Source of the DNA: Marivivens donghaensis
Lineage (GTDB): Bacteria > Pseudomonadota > Alphaproteobacteria > Rhodobacterales > Rhodobacteraceae
Direction: 5' to 3'
Assembly: GCF_023541015.1 (NCBI RefSeq)
Contig: NZ_JALNPR010000006.1
Span: 124,001-188,000, forward strand
Length of the DNA stretch: 64,000 bases
The number at the start of each line of letters is the position of its first letter. Within the stretch, counting starts at the first letter, position 1. Shown here piece by piece: positions 56,835 to 64,000 of this stretch. The translations under genes and the position numbers were made by a program. The notes under the pieces were generated by a model. The model had not been told where the DNA came from, did not search any database, and saw nothing but the letters and a program-made list of their open reading frames with translations.

Positions 56835-57897
56835 TGAGAGATCCTCGCCTAATTGGACGCTCGCCCCGTTCAGTCCCAGTCAGACTCCCAATAAGGCTGT
56901 CCAGTTCATCGACCGGCAGACCCAGTTCCTCAGAAATATCGCCTCGAGTGACTCTTTCCTGCCAAAGTATTGTCAGCACCTTCTTCCACAATACTGAGGT
57001 TTCCCGCTCGATGCCGACAGGCTCGCCTGACCGATAGCCTCGGCGTGCCAAGTCGATGCAGATTGACTTATATTGCCAATCCGACAACCGCCCTATGTTG
57101 TGCAACCGAAAGGCCAAAGCCATCGCAGACACGCGCCAGCGTAGCTTGGCCTTGAGGATGATTTCGGTCGAGATCAGACGCGGAACTCGCGCCCGCACAT
57201 CGTCTGCAGGCATCAGAAAAGCAGAGGCAAAGCTGTTGGCTTCTTTCTCAAGAGAGCGGTCGCCTTTGGGATCACCATGCCTGTGCAAGACCAGATGGCC
57301 AAGCTCGTGGGCCGCATCGAAGCGGCTGCTTTCGGCACTCTTGAAGTTGTTAAGGAATACGTAAGGCTTTCCACCACGCCAGAAAGAAAAAGCGTTGACC
57401 GATGCCGTATTCTCAGACAGCGACAGCATCCGTATGCCTTTGGTTTCCAATAAACCCAACAGATTGCCGATAGGCTGTTGCCCGATCCCCCAATGTTGGC
57501 GCAGGCGGGCCGCGGCGACTTCGGGGTTGGTTTCCTCCGACAGCTCCTCAGGGAAATCCGGATCAGGTAAGCCGAAACGGTCCTCAATCCAGCTGTTGAG
57601 CAGCAATCCGAGCGATCCGGCAGCGATGGCCGCGTTTCGCTCGCGGGCTGTCATCTTTGAGAAAGAGCGAAAGCTGACGGCCCCGACATCAACCTCCTCA
57701 ATATCATCGCCCATGAAGAAGCTTGGCGGATAGCCCAACGCCTCGCCCAACTTCTCGATAGTTTCGGGTTCCGGCTCATGGCGGCCTTTTTCAAGCCGCG
57801 TGATCGTGTCCACCCCAACCCCGGCCTTTTCGGCCAAGGCTTTGGCCGTCATGCCACGCCTTGCGCGAGCAAGTGATAGTCTTCCAGCGTTGAACAT
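56824..57897 (-). CDS. XRE/ImmA-IrrE family regulator-metalloprotease
   Basis: The protein has an N-terminal XRE helix-turn-helix (residues 4-60, RLSLARARRGMTAKALAEKAGVGVDTITRLEKGR-type wording). A COG2856/ImmA-IrrE zinc metalloprotease domain follows, with H197-E-L-G-H201 and a third ligand candidate E219 in EKEANSFASAFLMP. The start at the ATG at 57897 is preferred; an upstream ATG at 57984 lies inside the previous gene. Length 357. Such fusions control mobile elements and defence genes by binding DNA and cleaving a repressor or partner. It lies 7 bases after the upstream gene and 47 bases before kwaA, so it looks like the regulator of the Kiwa operon. Confidence 0.88.
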   Translation of the reverse strand: MFNAGRLSLARARRGMTAKALAEKAGVGVDTITRLEKGRHEPEPETIEKLGEALGYPPSFFMGDDIEEVDVGAVSFRSFSKMTARERNAAIAAGSLGLLLNSWIEDRFGLPDPDFPEELSEETNPEVAAARLRQHWGIGQQPIGNLLGLLETKGIRMLSLSENTASVNAFSFWRGGKPYVFLNNFKSAESSRFDAAHELGHLVLHRHGDPKGDRSLEKEANSFASAFLMPADDVRARVPRLISTEIILKAKLRWRVSAMALAFRLHNIGRLSDWQYKSICIDLARRGYRSGEPVGIERETSVLWKKVLTILWQERVTRGDISEELGLPVDELDSLIGSLTGTERGERPIRRGSLNAV

Positions 57898-57904
57898 CGG
57901 CGTA

Positions 57905-58534
57905 CTACTTGCGAACGATCTGCGGCTCGAAATCATCCGCGATATCATCGGTGTCGAGCGGCAGGATCGTCTCGTCTTCTTCAACGTCCTCGATTAGAAA
58001 GATGCGCTCTACAGCCGCCACGAAGGTGCGGCGGGCAATCACAGGGCGCGTTAGTTCTGCTCGGCCCTGCTGATCCACCATCAGATAAAACAGCGCTGGG
58101 CCATCAACCGGCTTCCGCGCATGGGGTGCGAGATCGCCCGCGCCAGCGTGTTCAAAAAGGTTCGGCCCGCTGGCGCGTTCCGCCCCTGCGCCCTTTTCCG
58201 AGCACGGTTTGGGGTGTTCGCGGCCGCATGCTTCATCGACATTGCAGAACGAGACCTTTACACCGAGGACTTCGTTGAGGATCGCCTCAATCCCGTCGCG
58301 GCGGTCGATTTCCCAATCGTCCCCCAAGTATTCGCGGCGGATGGCCGCCACACCGTGATGGTATGAGAAGGTGCCGGCCGCGTTCGACGGATGAAGGCCA
58401 GTGGCGTTGTTGCGTTCGGCAAGCGCCATTTGGGCAGCGCGGATCAACCCTTCGCGGGTCAACCCAAGCTGGGCAAGCCGCTGGTTGATGTCGGCGGGCT
58501 CCTGCAGAATTGTCGTTTCGATATGCTCGGTCAC
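57905..58534 (-). CDS. Unknown protein heading the Kiwa operon
   Basis: I do not recognise this 209-residue protein. The N-terminal third is helical (INQRLAQLGLTREGLIRAAQMALAERNNATGLHPSNAAG). A short cluster of C97, C103, H107 and C111 (FCNVDEACGREHPKPC) could bind a metal. The C-terminus is very acidic (FLIEDVEEDETILPLDTDDIADDF). It is the first gene of the operon, seven bases before the XRE/ImmA gene, with a long palindrome 13 bases upstream of its start. Being paired with an ImmA-type protease, it could be that protease's substrate or partner; this is inference from position only. Confidence 0.7.
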   Translation of the reverse strand: MTEHIETTILQEPADINQRLAQLGLTREGLIRAAQMALAERNNATGLHPSNAAGTFSYHHGVAAIRREYLGDDWEIDRRDGIEAILNEVLGVKVSFCNVDEACGREHPKPCSEKGAGAERASGPNLFEHAGAGDLAPHARKPVDGPALFYLMVDQQGRAELTRPVIARRTFVAAVERIFLIEDVEEDETILPLDTDDIADDFEPQIVRK

Positions 58535-58547
58535 GCCTACACCTCAT

Positions 58548-58587
58548 GTCGATTTTCTTGACCTACAAGTTGGTCGAAAAAATCGAC
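58548..58587. promoter_or_regulatory. Palindromic operator candidate before the Kiwa operon
   Basis: Two 16-base arms, 14 of 16 complementary, flank an 8-base centre: left arm GTCGATTTTCTTGACC, right arm GGTCGAAAAAATCGAC. It begins 13 bases upstream of the first ATG of the operon. The size suits binding by a dimeric helix-turn-helix regulator, most simply the operon's own XRE protein. As RNA it would form a strong hairpin. Confidence 0.6.
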
Positions 58588-58738
58588 AAGGTCAAGTTTC
58601 AATTCGCGCTGGCCCCACGAACAGTGAAGGGCGAAACACTGCACCTTGATAACCGCGACGATTCAAGTGCTGCACGTCGCGCGAAAGGCAGAAAGATGAA
58701 ACGCCGCGTCGCGATACCTTGGCGCCCAATGAGTGGCG

Positions 58739-58907
58739 GGTAAGGGCCGAGGTTGTGTGAAAACCCTTGGCGATCGCCGATTTCAACCCAAAGCGGGGTC
58801 TGCCGTCGCTCTATCGTGGACTTCAGCGTTGTTTGTCCCGTTTCGCCGAACTGAGCATGACGATACAACCCGCCGCACGGAGTATTCACACAGCCCTGGC
58901 CGGGACC
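58739..58907. mobile_element. MITE-like element with imperfect 26-bp terminal inverted repeats
   Basis: The left end (58739-58764) and the reverse complement of the right end (58882-58907) match at 20 of 26 positions, including a shared TGTGTGAA core. The element is about 169 bp with no coding capacity. Ends containing GGTTGTGTGAAAAC resemble termini of IS5-like elements of alphaproteobacteria (from memory). No clear target duplication is visible, so it is probably old or is an IS remnant. Confidence 0.5.
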
Positions 58908-58988
58908 GACGTGCGCCGCAGGTGATTACGCCTCCCCTGCCGAGCCGCGGCCAGCCCGGTTTCAGCCAGTTCATCACATCGACGTTAA

Positions 58989-60011
58989 TTACTGCGTGGA
59001 ATCATCGAAATTCAGGAAACCGTTTCCTGGTCTCCGCATCTCCGATAGCCAAGTTGTCACTGTTTCCAGATTTGCCGTCGTGATAGGGTATTCCCTTGCC
59101 TCAATATCCTTCTTAGCCCCACGGCTAATATCACTGGTAGTCACCACCATCGCTCCCGTGGCCCCTTCGAAAATGAGATCAGAGTAAAGGGCCTTCACCG
59201 TAACTCTGTCTATTTTCTCTTTATATCGCTTACACTGCACTATTACCGTTGGTGGCCCAGATTGGCTAAGATCATCTTTCCAGATCCGAAGGTCGACGCC
59301 ACCGTCGTTTCTGCCTGGTCCTAACTCAACCGTATAACCATTGCGCTGAAACCACTCAGCGGCCAGTCCTTCAAATTGCCTCCAGTTCATTTCAAACAAC
59401 TTTTCGGGATTTCGGTTCAAATAGTCGATGAATCTTTGATCAAAGAAACGGCCTTCGTCAGAGGGTAGAGATTCCGACTGGAACAGATCTCGCAATAAGA
59501 TCAGATCGGATTTTACTATCTGCCTGACATAAAATGGGTTAATCCCTATCTCTTCATCAATTGCAGTGAGAAGGCCCGGAAACCAAGCGACTTCATTGGC
59601 GCCCAATAGCAGCCTTAGCTCTTCCAGGACTTCGGCTTGACTGTCGTCACGAGCAAGTTTGCGCCTCGCAAACTCTCTTCCGACAGCCTCGATCTTCATC
59701 AATTGAAATAAGTCGAGGCCTTCCCCCAGCTCTTGCCCGATATTCCAAAGAAACCGGCGGCTCAGGGGAGGCATTCCCGGCGTTCGGGCAGCACCCAATG
59801 CGAACAACAAATCACCTACAGCATCGGCGTAATCGTCTGATGCGAGCCGAACGACTTCACGGGCAGTGACTTCTTTGACGAAGCGATGACCGCTTCCCAA
59901 GCACTCAACAATGTCAGCTTCACCCAAAGCGAAGCCAGAGCGACAGCCAGCATCTTCCGATAGTGAGCGAACAAAAGCTTCGCTCGGCATTAGGATATGG
60001 CCCACCTCCAC
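58989..60011 (-). CDS. Mrr-type restriction endonuclease
   Basis: The C-terminal Mrr_cat domain (about 205-330) shows the PD-(D/E)xK core: FEGLAAEWFQRNGY with E214, GGVDL with D240, and VIVQCKRYK with Q259-x-K261. The family element AMVVTTSDISRGAKKDIEARE follows. The first 200 residues form a helical region of unknown family and may sense the target. No methyltransferase is adjacent, which suits a type IV (modification-dependent) enzyme. It lies upstream of the Kiwa operon on the same strand but is separated by 450 bp. Confidence 0.85.
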   Translation of the reverse strand: MEVGHILMPSEAFVRSLSEDAGCRSGFALGEADIVECLGSGHRFVKEVTAREVVRLASDDYADAVGDLLFALGAARTPGMPPLSRRFLWNIGQELGEGLDLFQLMKIEAVGREFARRKLARDDSQAEVLEELRLLLGANEVAWFPGLLTAIDEEIGINPFYVRQIVKSDLILLRDLFQSESLPSDEGRFFDQRFIDYLNRNPEKLFEMNWRQFEGLAAEWFQRNGYTVELGPGRNDGGVDLRIWKDDLSQSGPPTVIVQCKRYKEKIDRVTVKALYSDLIFEGATGAMVVTTSDISRGAKKDIEAREYPITTANLETVTTWLSEMRRPGNGFLNFDDSTQ

Positions 60012-60242
60012 CCTCCATACAGATCACAGTAGACTAAAGCACTTTTGCCATATGTTCGCTGACGTCAAGCTGCCGCAATTAGCTGAGAACCGGTGCCTGC
60101 GCACCGCTGATCTCGGCCTGTCCGGAAATGCTGCGCGATCATACGAAAGGCCGGGGCGGGGAAGCTGCACCGCAGCGATGGCTAGGCTTGCGAATGTCCG
60201 GTCAGGGCCGAAATTGTCTTGGAAACAGTTCATGCGGCGAAT
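60012..60242. other. Non-coding gap, right border of the defence island
   Basis: No gene is seen. GC-rich stretches and a segment reading CCGGACATTCGCAAGCC on the minus strand resemble the degenerate sequence at the left border (AGCGGACATGCGCTGCG, plus strand). The resemblance is short and could be chance. Confidence 0.3.
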
Positions 60243-61262
60243 TCAAATGCGACGCGTGGATGCTCTCGGGATCAAAGTAGGCATAGCGCATTTTGCCGTG
60301 CCGGCGCTTTCATCATCAAGCAAAAGTTCGATTGCTTCGGTCGCTATTTGTTCGAAGGGAACGTGGACAGTCGTCAGCGGCGTGGGCAGTAAAGCGGTCA
60401 GCGGGATATCGTTGTAGCCCACGACGGAGATATCTTCGGGAACGCGTTTGCCGATGGTCTGGAGTTCGGACAAGGCACCAATGGCAGTGTTGTCGTTCAC
60501 GGCGAAAATGGCGGTCAGGTCGGGTGCCATGTCGATCAGCTGGCGAGCCGCGACGGCTCCGGATTCCATGCTAAAGGCGGCCTCGATGGTCAGGTGGTCG
60601 GCGGTGGGGATGCCTGCTTCGGTCATGGCTTTGTGGTATCCTGCCAGTCGGCCTGCTGCGCTCGAGGCATAGGACGGGCCGCCGATCAGGCCGATGCGTC
60701 GGTGGCCCAGATCCAGAAGATGGCGCGTGGCAAGGTAGCCGCCAAGTTCGTCATCCCCGATCGACGATTTGCTGTGCCCGTCGGTCCGCAGGGCCAGCAC
60801 ATAGGGCACATCACGTTCCGTCAGATCGGTGGTGAAACGGTCATCCAGTCGCGCGGTCGAAAGCACCAGACCGTCCACCCCGCGTTTGAGCAGGGTCTCG
60901 GCCGCATTGCGCATGGCGTCGGGCGTGTCGTCGGTGGTCGCGACGATAGCGAACAGACTCTTGCGGGCGGCGGCTTTTTGCAAGGCTTCATAGAGCATCG
61001 CCATCACCGTGTCGGTCAGACGCGGGACGATCACGCCGATCATGCCGGTCTTACCGCGTCGCAGACTGGCGGCAGACATATCGCGCACATAGCCAAGTTC
61101 GGCCGCGATACGGCGGACATTGCGCGCGGTATCGCTATCGGACTTTGGCAGGCGTTCGTCCAAAAACCTGGAAACACTGGACTTTGACACACCTGCGGCC
61201 TTGGCCACATCAAGGATCGTGACCCGTGCCGCGGTGCCTTTTGTCTTGTCTTCGGTAGTCAT
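60243..61262 (-). CDS. LacI-family transcriptional regulator
   Basis: This 339-residue regulator has an N-terminal LacI helix-turn-helix (VTILDVAKAAGVSKSSVSRFLDE) and hinge (LGYVRDMSAASLRRGKTGMIGVIVP). The periplasmic-binding-protein-like sensor domain ends with VPFEQIATEAIELLL. It is divergent from the DHDPS-family gene, and a perfect palindrome of LacI-operator type lies between them. It probably represses that operon until its sugar-acid-like inducer appears. Confidence 0.93.
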   Translation of the reverse strand: MTTEDKTKGTAARVTILDVAKAAGVSKSSVSRFLDERLPKSDSDTARNVRRIAAELGYVRDMSAASLRRGKTGMIGVIVPRLTDTVMAMLYEALQKAAARKSLFAIVATTDDTPDAMRNAAETLLKRGVDGLVLSTARLDDRFTTDLTERDVPYVLALRTDGHSKSSIGDDELGGYLATRHLLDLGHRRIGLIGGPSYASSAAGRLAGYHKAMTEAGIPTADHLTIEAAFSMESGAVAARQLIDMAPDLTAIFAVNDNTAIGALSELQTIGKRVPEDISVVGYNDIPLTALLPTPLTTVHVPFEQIATEAIELLLDDESAGTAKCAMPTLIPRASTRRI

Positions 61263-61311
61263 CGCGGCCCTCGGTCAATGCTCGTCGTTATCGTTATCAG
61301 ATTTCTAGCAC

Positions 61312-61367
61312 TTGACAGAACACTTTCGCAATGCATTTTTGGGAACGTTCCCACAATCGTTCCCAAA
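61312..61367 (+). promoter_or_regulatory. Promoter with LacI-type operator
   Basis: TTGACA at 61312-61317 is a good -35 element. The 14-bp perfect palindrome TGGGAACGTTCCCA occupies 61340-61353, in the start region. A second half-site CGTTCCCAA lies at 61359-61367. The palindrome with a central CG matches LacI/GalR operators, so the adjacent LacI protein is the likely ligand. Confidence 0.7.
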
Positions 61368-61383
61368 TGGAGGAGAATTGAAC

Positions 61384-62328
61384 ATGAACCCGATGGACCT
61401 GCGCGGTCTGAACCCCGCCCCCGTAACCGTTTTCAAGAAAGACGGGTCGCTGGACATCGACGCGAACGTACGTCTGGCCAAGTGGCTGACCTCGTTTGCC
61501 GACGTCAAATCGCTGGTGATCCTTGGTCACGCCGGCGAGGGTACGTTCCTGACGACCGACGAACGTCTGGAGTTGATCCGCGCCTACAAGGATGCCGTGG
61601 ATGTGCCGATCATCGCGGGCATCACCGGTGAAGGCACCAAGGTTGCCGCCGAAGAGGCCAAGCGGTCGTTCGATGCCGGTGCGACCGGTGCGCTGGTCTA
61701 TCCGAACCACGGCTGGCTGCGGTTCGGGTTCCAGAAGGGCGCTCCGCAGGACCGCTATAAGGCGATCTACGAAGAGGGCGGCCTACAGACCATCCTGTTC
61801 CAGTACCCCGATGCGACCAAGGCGTCTTACGATCTGGATACCCAGCTGGACATCGCCGCGCAGGAAGGTTGCGTCGCGACCAAGAACGGCGTGCGCAACA
61901 TGAAGCGCTGGTACGTCGAGATCCCCGCGCTGAAGAATGCGCAGCCGGACCTTCAGGTGTTGTCGTGTCATGACGAATGGCTGCTGCCGACCATGTTCGA
62001 CGTGGACGGTCTGCTGGTCGGTTACGGCAACATCGCGCCGGAACTGCTGATCGACCTGATTAAGGCGGGCAAGGCGCAGGACTACCCCGAAGCCCGCCGT
62101 ATTTTCGAGCAGCTTCTGCCTGTGACCCGCGCGGTCTACCACCGCGGCTCGCATATGGAGGGCACGGTTGCCCTGAAGCTGGGTCTGGTCAAGCGTGGCG
62201 TTCTGGACCACGCAACGATCCGCGAGCCGCTCAAGGATCTGGGCGCAGCCGCAGAGCAGGAAATCTTTGCCGCCTTCGACGCCGCCGGTATCGGACGTGT
62301 CGATGCCGATCTGCTGGCAGCCGAATGA
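61384..62328 (+). CDS. Dihydrodipicolinate synthase-family aldolase/dehydratase
   Basis: This 314-residue TIM-barrel enzyme of the DHDPS/NAL family has LGHAGEGTFLTTDERLELI, IAGITGEGTKVAAEEAKRSFDAGATGALVYP, the catalytic Tyr in LFQYPD and the Schiff-base Lys in VATKNGVRN. The ATG at 61384 follows GGAGGAG. Its LacI control and TRAP neighbours point to catabolism of a sugar acid or keto acid rather than lysine synthesis. Confidence 0.9.
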   Translation: MNPMDLRGLNPAPVTVFKKDGSLDIDANVRLAKWLTSFADVKSLVILGHAGEGTFLTTDERLELIRAYKDAVDVPIIAGITGEGTKVAAEEAKRSFDAGATGALVYPNHGWLRFGFQKGAPQDRYKAIYEEGGLQTILFQYPDATKASYDLDTQLDIAAQEGCVATKNGVRNMKRWYVEIPALKNAQPDLQVLSCHDEWLLPTMFDVDGLLVGYGNIAPELLIDLIKAGKAQDYPEARRIFEQLLPVTRAVYHRGSHMEGTVALKLGLVKRGVLDHATIREPLKDLGAAAEQEIFAAFDAAGIGRVDADLLAAE

Positions 62329-62383
62329 TCGATTGCCCCCGTCAGACCTACGGGGGCATATACATAGCAAGGGAGGAGAGAGA

Positions 62384-63370
62384 ATGTTTGGATTCATCAA
62401 CAAGGTTACCTTGTCGGCGCTGGTCGCACTGGCTGCTGGGGGCGCGGTCGCGCAAGATGTGCGGATAGGTGCGATGCGTGAGGGATCGTCGTGGTATGTG
62501 TTCGCGGCCACGCTAGAGCAGATTATCGAGCCGATCCTGGGGGATAATTCCGTCGAGGTGATCGCGCGTGGCGGCGGTGTGGCAAACCCGCTTGTGGTTC
62601 AGGGCGGCAATGCCGAGATCGCGCTATCGAACGTGGCGACGGCCATCTGGGCCTATGAGGGTGCCGATGTCTATGAAGGCCGCAGCGCGCCGGACATCCG
62701 CGCGTTGGTCGGCGGGCTGAACGATGTCTATGTCGGCGTGCTCGCACGCAACGATTTCCTGACCGCGCGCGGTGCGACCGATCTGGACGACATCCTGTCG
62801 TCGGACCAGCCGATCCGCGTTCTGATGAAGCCGGTCGGATCGTCAGCAGTGCCTGTTGCCGACATGATCTTTGCCGCCGCAGGCACCAGCGCCGACGAGA
62901 TCAAGGCCAACGGCGGTGACATCATCCAGGTCGATACCGGCCAGATCGCGGATATGATCCGCAACGGCGCGGCCGACGTCTATATCGACACGATGATTAA
63001 AGGCCATCCGACGATCACCGAGGTCGCGCTGACCACACCGGTGACTTTCCTTGATCTGCCGGACGGGATTGCGGCCCATGCGAATGAACTGGGGCTCGAG
63101 ATCGGAACATACGGGCCGTGGTTCGAAGGCCAGACGGCAGCAGCGACAGGGGCGAACCTTGGTACAGTGTTGATCGCAAGTGCATCGCTGGACGAGGAAA
63201 AGGCCTATCAGATCACCAAGGCGATTATCGAGAACGCAGCCGCGCTCCAGTCATCGCACGCGGCTTTTGCCCGTTTCGATCCGGCGGTGGCTGCCGACAT
63301 CTCGAACACGGGTATTCCTCTGCATCCCGGCGCCGAGCGGTATTTCCGCGAAGCCGGTTTGATCCAGTGA
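62384..63370 (+). CDS. TAXI-family TRAP transporter substrate-binding protein
   Basis: This periplasmic receptor of 328 residues has a signal peptide (NKVTLSALVALAAGGAVAQD) and the TAXI motifs SSWYVFAATLEQII and GGGVANPLVVQGGNAEIALSNVATA. The ATG at 62384 has GGGAGGAG upstream. It delivers an organic acid-like substrate to the fused TRAP permease encoded next. Confidence 0.92.
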   Translation: MFGFINKVTLSALVALAAGGAVAQDVRIGAMREGSSWYVFAATLEQIIEPILGDNSVEVIARGGGVANPLVVQGGNAEIALSNVATAIWAYEGADVYEGRSAPDIRALVGGLNDVYVGVLARNDFLTARGATDLDDILSSDQPIRVLMKPVGSSAVPVADMIFAAAGTSADEIKANGGDIIQVDTGQIADMIRNGAADVYIDTMIKGHPTITEVALTTPVTFLDLPDGIAAHANELGLEIGTYGPWFEGQTAAATGANLGTVLIASASLDEEKAYQITKAIIENAAALQSSHAAFARFDPAVAADISNTGIPLHPGAERYFREAGLIQ

Positions 63371-63435
63371 ACAGATTTCCGGCGGCGTCTTTGCGCCGCC
63401 GGTCCCATTGATCTGCAAACTCTGGGGAGGAGTCC

Positions 63436-64000
63436 ATGTCCGCAGGACAACCACATAACGCAGCCCGCTATTCGGCCTTTGCCGTCGGCTGTGTCTTTAT
63501 CGCGTTTCAGGCCTGGATCCTGTACGCCCCACAACAACCCCTGTTCGAACGGCCAATCCACCTGGGCGCGGCACTGATCCTGCTGTTCCTCTACAAACCG
63601 CTAGGTGGTCCACTGCCGCGTGCGGCGCGGGTAGCGATCGATCTGATGCTGATCGCTGCCTCGGTTGCGGTGACGGCCTATTATCTGGTGGATTTCGACC
63701 GTCTGACATCTCGCATGGAAAACGTCGATCCTGTTCTGGGGCGGGATATCCTTGCTGGCATCGCGCTGGTCGCGCTGCTGCTCGAAGGCGCGCGTCGCGC
63801 GGTCGGGATGATCCTTGTTTATGTGTTGTTGGTATTTATCGCCTATGCGTTCTGGGGCAATCTGTTACCTGGCTGGATCGGGTTCCGCGGTTTCGGCCTG
63901 CCTGCCGCGATCGAGATCAGCACCATGTCCACAGCGGGCGTGTTGGGGATCACCACCTCGACCTCGGTCGGTTTCATCTTCTACTTTATCCTGTTCGGCG
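63436..64000 (+). CDS. TRAP transporter fused permease (partial, cut by window edge)
   Basis: An ATG at 63436, preceded by GGGGAGGAG, opens a frame that stays open to the window end (188 residues visible). It starts MSAGQPHNAARYSAFAVG. Several membrane helices follow (VFIAFQAWIL, AALILLFLYKPL, LMLIAASVAVTAYYLV, ILAGIALVALLLEGA, MILVYVLLVFIAYAFW), and then the DctM-like start ITTSTSVGFIFYFILFG. This is the usual 4TM-plus-12TM fused permease of TAXI TRAP systems. Confidence 0.9.
   Translation, partial: MSAGQPHNAARYSAFAVGCVFIAFQAWILYAPQQPLFERPIHLGAALILLFLYKPLGGPLPRAARVAIDLMLIAASVAVTAYYLVDFDRLTSRMENVDPVLGRDILAGIALVALLLEGARRAVGMILVYVLLVFIAYAFWGNLLPGWIGFRGFGLPAAIEISTMSTAGVLGITTSTSVGFIFYFILFG

Larger units (their letters stand above)
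58535..58988. other. Non-coding gap inside the defence island
   Basis: Apart from the palindrome at 58548-58587 and the TIR-bounded element at 58739-58907, no gene is supported. The plus-strand frames here start without ribosome-binding sites and cross the element, so they are not called. Confidence 0.6.

Noticed and set aside
58510-58743. Small plus-strand frame between the Kiwa operon and the endonuclease
   Set aside because: It spans the palindrome and non-coding DNA, lacks a start signal and resembles a spurious frame.

Overview
The window reads as chromosomal DNA of a marine alphaproteobacterium of the Rhodobacteraceae (Roseobacter group). Pointers are an Isc/Suf operon led by a cysteine-poor IscR, a GTTC-N7-GTTC SOS box at recA, eukaryotic-type NADP isocitrate dehydrogenase, full-length cobalamin MetH, TRAP/TAXI uptake genes, and a catabolic cluster built on Rieske and TMADH-like enzymes. 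Assignment is by family recognition only; no database search was run.

Layout. (1) 1-3.7 kb is the end of an integrated mobile element: a replication-initiator-like gene, a 69-residue P-loop gene, a structured non-coding segment and a tyrosine integrase abutting a tRNA-Arg(CCG) gene. The rest of the element lies left of the window. (2) 3.9-10.7 kb is the iscR-nifS-sufBCD-(YIP1-like)-sufS operon on the minus strand, with two palindromes in its promoter region. (3) 10.9-22.1 kb is core genome: an alpha/beta hydrolase, a tandem HD-domain protein, icd, two YitT-like membrane proteins, an SMR pump, typA, alaS and recA. (4) 22.3-40.3 kb holds a sulfotransferase, metH with a candidate pseudoknot over its ribosome-binding site, a sugar transferase, a U32 peptidase family protein, a glutamine synthetase/aminotransferase pair with an AraC regulator, a crotonase, acnB, yaeQ and others. 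(5) 40.4-55.0 kb is a cluster for uptake and breakdown of an organic nitrogen compound: polyamine-type ABC transporter, M20 deacylase, TMADH-like demethylase, LysR, DUF1028, RidA, Rieske oxygenase, flavin monooxygenase, nitrilase and amidase. Both transporter permease genes contain one in-frame stop at a probable Trp codon. (6) 55.4-60.0 kb is a defence island: a Kiwa pair (kwaA-kwaB) at the end of a four-gene minus-strand operon that begins with a cysteine-containing unknown protein and an XRE/ImmA-IrrE metalloprotease regulator, followed by a small TIR-bounded element and an Mrr-type restriction endonuclease. (7) 60.2-64 kb is a LacI-controlled catabolic operon with a DHDPS-family enzyme and a TAXI TRAP transporter, cut by the window edge.

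Main points for follow-up: the Kiwa operon with a protease-type regulator and a palindromic operator; the twin nonsense mutations in the permeases; an 18-bp box shared by icd and acnB at matching distances; and the metH pseudoknot.
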